DNA of 64,000 bases from Azorinus chamasolen (lineage: Eukaryota; Mollusca; Bivalvia; Cardiida; Solecurtidae), in contig OY755240.1 of assembly GCA_963576725.1 (NCBI GenBank), forward strand, positions 61,256,633 through 61,320,632, given 5' to 3'. Below are positions 59,864 through 64,000 of the stretch, piece by piece. The notes beneath the pieces are model-generated. The model was not told where the DNA came from and did no database searches. It saw only the letters and a program-made list of their open reading frames with translations. A program made the translations under genes and the position numbers. Position 1 is the first letter of the stretch, and each line of letters begins with the position of its first letter.

Positions 59864-61928
59864 CACCTACGGTCGACAAACTATACCGTCCCGCCAAAAG
59901 TCATCTTGCAAAACCAGCAAAGCATTCATGTCATCCTCCAGGTTTAACCTTAAAACCGGCGGCTTGAACTTACTACGAAAGATGCTTACCTTTGAGACTT
60001 TAGGTCCTCTGTCCCGCACGTGAAGTGCAATTGCACTTTCTGTCACAGAATACTTGAAGCCTCCAAGGTAAGATCTTTTGGTTTTCTTCCTCACATAATC
60101 CGAGAGGAAGTCACTACGGTCCACAGATTTATCACGTGGTGCATGCAGTTGATTCTTTGATCGAAATGAGGTTTCTCTATGAGAGAACCTTACAGGTATC
60201 GACTTTGAATCTATTTGAGCGCTACTGTCCGAATTAGCGGCGTTACAGGCGGTGGGGCGGGCACGGGTTGGGAGGGGATGGGCCAGGGTTGGGAGGGCTT
60301 TCCGATCAACCCATATCGATTAACAACAACACTAGTCGGTGTAACTGCCTTGTGTTCTGACTGATAGCTGGTCTCTAAGGTACATGTACGTGCACTGGAC
60401 GACGGGTGGCCGCATCCTGACACAACCGGCAGGACAGGAAATTCCTCCAAACTATGGATATCAACAGGTATACGTGAATTATTGATGGGACAATGTCCTG
60501 AATGATCAGTCGATAATCTAGTGGCCAAAATTGGTGACCCGGGAGGCTGTCCCGTGTGGCTATCTACTGTATCATGAGCATTCTGGCCCCATGCGCCCTG
60601 TGTCCCCCAATAGGGCTATTATTGTCAAAAGAACTACGCATTTGTATCTCTGTAGCGCGAGCCATAGAAGACATATGCTTAGCTTTTGACATACTAGGGT
60701 CCACTGTCTCGTCTATATCCCTATTCGCATCACCTTTGCTTGAATAGAATGAGACATTACTGTTTGCGGTCTGCGAACCACTAGTGCGACTATCTGACGA
60801 TTCTGTCCCACAGGTATCGAGTTTAGGATCCGGATCTACGGCAGAAGGGCAAACAGTATCCGGGTCTCCCAGCGTCGAAACCGTGTGACAAGAGATACCG
60901 CCATCACATTCAGAAACTAAACTAACATTAATGTCACATTGGCAACCTATTTCACTAGTGTAGTTGGATTTAGCTCTAGGTCTCTGTGACCTACTATTCC
61001 CCGTGATTGACCTCTGAAGTTTGTCACTGAGAATGTTAAGACTAAACTCACAATTTTTAAGGTCTTGAGAGATAACATTGATGTCACCTTTGCACGATGC
61101 AGTGCAACTGGCTTGAACTGATTCAATGCGTTCAATACATAACTGTAAAGACGCTAAACTATTAACAACATTGCTTCGTAGGCCAGTTAACTCCTCACGA
61201 ACAGACGTAAGCGTGTCCTTAAGCTCGGCTATTGGAGTAGTTCTTAGACGCTCATTCGCGTTATGCACTTGTTTCATTGCGCCGTATTCATTCTTCAGAG
61301 AGAGAATACAGATGTGCAGATTGTCTGAAAAACCGTCTGTATTACCGTCACAATGTCTGACACGTGTTTGCGCAGAAGGAGAGGTAGACGTTGATACCTG
61401 TGTTGATGCCAAGGGTTGAGATACCGATGAAGCTCTCCTCTTAGAGACACTGAATAGCTCTTTCAACTCTGGGCACGAGAAGTCTCCACCTTTCAGTATC
61501 GAAATAAGGGTGTGGATATATAAGCAGAGCTTCTCTGCTAGGGTACGCCCACTATGCGTTTGAAGACGTCGTTTCAGGGTAGAACCAGGATAAGGGAAAC
61601 CGTCGAGACTTACCACTCTAACATACAAATCAATCCTGACTTCGGGAAGTTTCTTATCACAACAGGCATACACCCGTAGCAACGCGTCCTTAAACATGGT
61701 TCTAGGATAGCCATTGTAATATACAGTGAACTGCTGTAGTTGAGCTATGGTAAGGGACGCATGACTTGGCGGTTCTTCGTTAAGCAGGGAAGCATGAGTT
61801 GCTGTTTTGAGTAGCATAAGGGTGAGAATCTCCATATAGTTAGTTCCGCATTGTTTCAATGTTATCACAGCTGAATCTGCTACTTGAAGATGGATCGGCA
61901 CGGGCTTTAACCTCCTTGTTATCGTCAA
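59864..61928 (-). pseudogene. LINE ORF1, RNA-binding-type protein, frameshifted
   Basis: The main frame (61928-60564, 454 codons) begins LTITRRLKPVPIHLQVADSA without an ATG nearby. An ATG at 61959 opens another frame for about 40 codons (MSNSELSPRLLDDNKEVKAR), so a frameshift may separate the true start. It has a Ser/Thr-rich middle and a helical stretch (LRSNVVNSLASLQLCIERIE) that could form a coiled coil. A second frame (60528-60211) is Pro/Ser-rich. A third (60124-59867) ends SKVSIFRSKFKPPVLRLNLE DD ... FWRDGIVCRP, which resembles the C-terminal nucleic-acid-binding fold seen in many mollusc LINE ORF1s. Two frameshifts inactivate it. Confidence 0.72.
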
Positions 61929-61990
61929 GCAGTCTCGGAGACAATTCTGAGTTCGACATAACTATCACATACCAAGGTGACTCGATATAC

Positions 61991-62279
61991 ATGTAAACAA
62001 AACACTTGCTATATGTTACACAGTCGATGCATTCTTCTGGTCAGTAACTGGGACGCGCCGTCCTATTGTCCAGTTCGAATGACTGCCACTGGACAACAAT
62101 GGGAAATAATGGGATTTCAAAAAAGCATCATAAATGTCATATTCCTCCCATTTTTCAAAAGTCTGAATCAGCAGATCTTTAAAATGTACATTGACACAGA
62201 CAGTACTCACAGGGATACAATTCATGGAAACTGTATAAAACTCCATTATTTAACTCCAGAAGTAGCCTACTGTCCAAAC
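61991..62279. other. presumed LINE 5' region or unassigned
   Basis: A 126-codon + frame at 61977-62357 has poor coding character. It runs into the LINE tail at 62280, so I reject it as a gene. Confidence 0.4.
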
Positions 62280-62890
62280 AAAAACAATCACTTTGGAATG
62301 CTCTACCGTCAGGCATTATCCACGCAAGGTAACTGGCATGTTTCAAAAGGTGTCTGAAAACGCATTTTCAACAGGTTTTTACTAGGACGGTTTAGTTCAG
62401 AATAGGAATTGCGTTCAGCCAACCTATTAAGCTAACAGTTGACCCAATAGTCATGTTCAGTGGCAACTAAGCTCAGGATAAGAATGGCTTTCAGCCAACC
62501 TATTAACCTAACAGTTGACCCAATAGTCATGTACAGTGGCAACTGAGTTCAGTCAGTCCATTTATTCAAATTTATAATATTGATGAGCATGGCTTTCAGT
62601 CAACTTGCCTGTATCAAGTTTGTTAATACAGTTTATGCGGTTCCTTGCGGTTAGTGATTTTATATCTATTGTACATCTTTTGCATATATTTCATTGACCG
62701 GATAGACAATCAAGTAGTTCTTTCCGTCTAGTGATATCATATCTATTGTATATCTACTGTATACCCTTCATTGCCTGGATCATGCGGTTCGTTCCGGTTA
62801 GTGATTTCATTCATGTGAAGCGCTTTTGAACGCACATATCCTGTGGGAAAAGAGCGCTATATAAATGTGGTATAATAATAATAATAATAA
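62280..62890 (+). mobile_element. CR1/L2-type LINE 3' end
   Basis: CTTTGGAATGCTCTACCGTC AGGCATTATCCACGCAAGG is the degenerate AAPxLWNxLPSG tail seen at 54410. Then come two copies of an 80-bp unit (GTTCAGCCAACCTATTAA ... AGTCATGTTCAGTGGCAACT ; 62393-62548), about three degenerate units with GCGGTTCCTTGCGGTTAGTG ATTT, and the end GAGCGCTATATAAATGTGGT followed by ATAATAATAATAATAA. Such a GCGCTATATAAAT end with a short simple-repeat tail is typical of CR1/L2 3' ends. Confidence 0.8.
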
Positions 62891-62933
62891 CTAATCGGAA
62901 CATTTAGTAGAATGGGGCACTTTTTTAGGAAGA

Positions 62934-62978
62934 TGGCTGCTTAACGCAGGGTGGAAGTCATGCAGGAAAGTCACATTG
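62934..62978. mobile_element. half TA-3 arm
   Basis: GATGGCTGCTTAACGCAGGG TGGAAGTCATGCAGGAAAG is a left arm alone, ending near the hairpin centre. Confidence 0.65.
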
Positions 62979-63065
62979 GAAAATCAAAGTGGGCAACTAC
63001 AGAATAAGATACGAAATCAGTCTCTTACGAGCGGAAATAAGAATTGACTTCAAAACGGACCGCAG

Positions 63066-63257
63066 GTAACCCTTTCCCTCATATAAACGTGTTTTCACGC
63101 TTTTGCAAACATAGTAAACCCGATTCAGACGGCCCCCATAGGAACCATCTGATCAGGATTTGCTCTGTTTGCTAATGGAATTCGACAAATCTGCTTCTTT
63201 ACTTTCTAAAGTGGCTACAATGTTCCACCTGCCAGATTTCATTATAACTATTCTATC
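63066..63257. mobile_element. TT-1 MITE, right end lost
   Basis: GTAACCCTTTCCCTCATATA, core CAGACGGCCCCCATAGGAAC CATCTG, CTTTACTTTCTAAAGTGGCT ACAATGTTCC. It stops at TTATAACTATTCTATCG. Confidence 0.85.
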
Positions 63258-63267
63258 GTTCCTTGAG

Positions 63268-63300
63268 CGTGGTCCGCGTCCACGTCCGCGTCCGTGTCCG
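63268..63300 (+). repeat. CGTCCG-type hexamer repeat
   Basis: GTGGTCCGCGTCCACGTCCG CGTCCGTGTCCG: about five units of a GTCCRC hexamer. CpG-rich against an AT-rich background. Confidence 0.8.
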
Positions 63301-63350
63301 GTAATTTTATTTCGGTGAAGTGCTATTCCATACTTCTGTGAGAGTATGCG

Positions 63351-63358
63351 TATATAAA
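63351..63358 (+). promoter_or_regulatory. TATA-box candidate
   Basis: TATATAAA, about 85 bp downstream of the CpG-rich hexamer patch and 110 bp upstream of the ATG at 63461. Sequence match only. Confidence 0.25.
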
Positions 63359-63460
63359 CGTGTGAAAGCTAACAAATTGTTCTTTTTAGAAGTTAAAACT
63401 GCAGAAAACAACATGGAACATTCTACCATATCATAAGGGAGGTCGACAGATGAGTTTCCG

Positions 63461-63718
63461 ATGAAAGAAAATTTGGGCATGCTCAATTATTTATTTTTTT
63501 CAGAAATATCTCGTCAGTTATTTTCATATCAGTATATAATTCATCCCTATCGAAAAATGATACACTCCATTCCTTATATGGACCAACACGTCACGAGGCG
63601 ACCATGTCAAAAGAAACACTTGATCGAATTAGCATGTGGAAAATGCACTTTCGGCGTTTTCTTCTTTATATTGGTGGGATATTTAGTATGGGTGTTTCTG
63701 AAAAACGATGCAAATTGA
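63461..63718 (+). CDS. small hypothetical membrane ORF, doubtful
   Basis: 85 codons from ATG 63461 to TGA 63716. The C-terminal region FGVFFFILVGYLVWVFL (about residues 64-80) is a good transmembrane segment followed by KNDAN, so the product could be a small tail-anchored protein. There is no family match. A strong acceptor-like tract (ATTTATTTTTTTCAG, ending 63503) lies inside it, so it might instead be part of a spliced exon. An ATG at 63604 in a good GCGACCATGT context opens a different 83-codon frame. Either or neither may be real. Confidence 0.2.
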   Translation: MKENLGMLNYLFFSEISRQLFSYQYIIHPYRKMIHSIPYMDQHVTRRPCQKKHLIELACGKCTFGVFFFILVGYLVWVFLKNDAN

Positions 63719-63765
63719 GTGAAATAGAGAGCGCTTTCTATTTCCTATCTTGTCCAGTTATTGAG

Positions 63766-63994
63766 CTAACCCTTTTCTTTATAAATACGCCTTTCTACGC
63801 CTCTGTAAAAGTCACTTTTGGAAACCATTGTGATAAATTAAGCATTTGCTCCTAAGGAGCAAATGCTCTATTTATCACAATGGTTTCAATACTACACAAT
63901 TCTAATCTTTTCTTTTTCTCTTGTAAATGCTCCTTTTCGGTAGATTTATTCAAAGAGGGTGGGTCTAAAAATAGCCTATGAGGGAAAGGGTTAA
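63766..63994. mobile_element. TT-3 MITE, full length
   Basis: Left border CTAA, right TTAA at 63991. Core TAAGCATTTGCTCCTAAGGA GCAAATGCT. Right part CTTTTCGGTAGATTTATTCA, TAGCCTATGAGGGAAAGGG. Confidence 0.9.
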
Positions 63995-64000
63995 ATGAGA

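Larger units (their letters stand above)
56520..61990 (-). mobile_element. nearly complete two-ORF LINE
   Basis: On the minus strand: ORF1 (61928 down to 59864), a gap of about 160 bp, then ORF2 with endonuclease and RT (59703 down to 56554). Total about 5.4 kb. It is the largest coding structure in the window. Several stops and frameshifts make it non-functional, but domain order is intact, so the insertion is relatively young. No poly-A or target duplication was identified with confidence. Confidence 0.88.

Noticed and set aside
61126..61419. 97-codon + strand frame
   Set aside because: Antisense shadow of LINE ORF1.
61977..62357. 126-codon + strand frame
   Set aside because: It spans the LINE 5' border into an unrelated LINE tail on the + strand, with no motif and poor composition.
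1..64000. Hairpins as rho-independent terminators or attenuators
   Set aside because: The context is eukaryotic and the hairpins are dispersed transposons with TA or TTAA borders.

Overview
The window is animal nuclear DNA made almost entirely of repeats. Everything points to a mollusc, most likely a bivalve: AT-rich sequence, decayed non-LTR retrotransposons, a Penelope-like reverse transcriptase, tRNA-derived SINEs, the GACCTTGACCTTTGACC-type dispersed repeat and dense populations of very short hairpin transposons. The species assignment is inference. I recognise no intact host gene. Two weak gene-like traces are listed (27396-28059 and 63351-63718). No rRNA, CRISPR, bacterial operon or functional tRNA is visible.

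Most of the window is palindromic MITEs (short non-autonomous DNA transposons with a long hairpin in the middle). Two terminal classes recur, and the names below are mine. TA families start CAGT..., are flanked by TA, and end in pogo/Tigger-like inverted repeats: TA-1 (CAGTAAAACCTCTCTATAAC), TA-2 (CAGTAGAACCCCTCTAATGC), TA-3 (CAGTAAAACCCCTCTAAACC), TA-4 (CAGTTGAACCTGTCTTAAGC) and TA-5 (CAGTGCTCCCTCTCTACAAC). TT families start CCCWTTCYC and are flanked by TTAA, like piggyBac: TT-1 and TT-2 (GCAAACAGAGTAGACCC core), TT-3 (GCATTTGCTCC core), TT-4 (AAATAGTGCAGACCC core), TT-5 (AACAGTTTGGATCC core), TT-6 (CGCATCATGCG core) and TT-7 (CGCCTTTTCAAGGCG core). A third type, CA-1, has CAGATAAG ends. No transposase gene for any of them is in the window, so they must be moved in trans.

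Layout. 1-9 kb: MITEs plus a 160-bp tandem array. 9.4-11.2 kb: a 21/22-bp minisatellite. 11.5-12.8 kb: MITEs. 12.8-15.8 kb: a SINE and a 5'-truncated LINE between 80-bp direct repeats. 16-27 kb: MITEs with several minisatellites and a second SINE. 27.4-28.1 kb: possible decayed gene. 28-53 kb: dense MITEs, foldback elements and a 20-bp minisatellite. 54-63 kb: a retrotransposon cluster (Penelope-like RT on +, a nearly complete two-ORF LINE on -, LINE 3' tails on +). 63-64 kb: MITEs and one orphan ORF.

The unusual biology lies in how the MITEs relate to one another. Families with different ends share the same hairpin centre (GCTCC-N4-GGAGC). One element is a TA/TT chimera joined at that centre. 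Paired arms carry matching substitutions. Many copies are broken or deleted from the centre outward, and several tandem arrays begin at broken copies. TT elements sit inside TA elements at the same TTAA repeatedly. Together these suggest palindrome-driven rearrangement and arm homogenisation that moves cores between unrelated transposon ends. All family membership was judged by eye, and boundaries are accurate to a few bases only where a TTAA or TA is stated.
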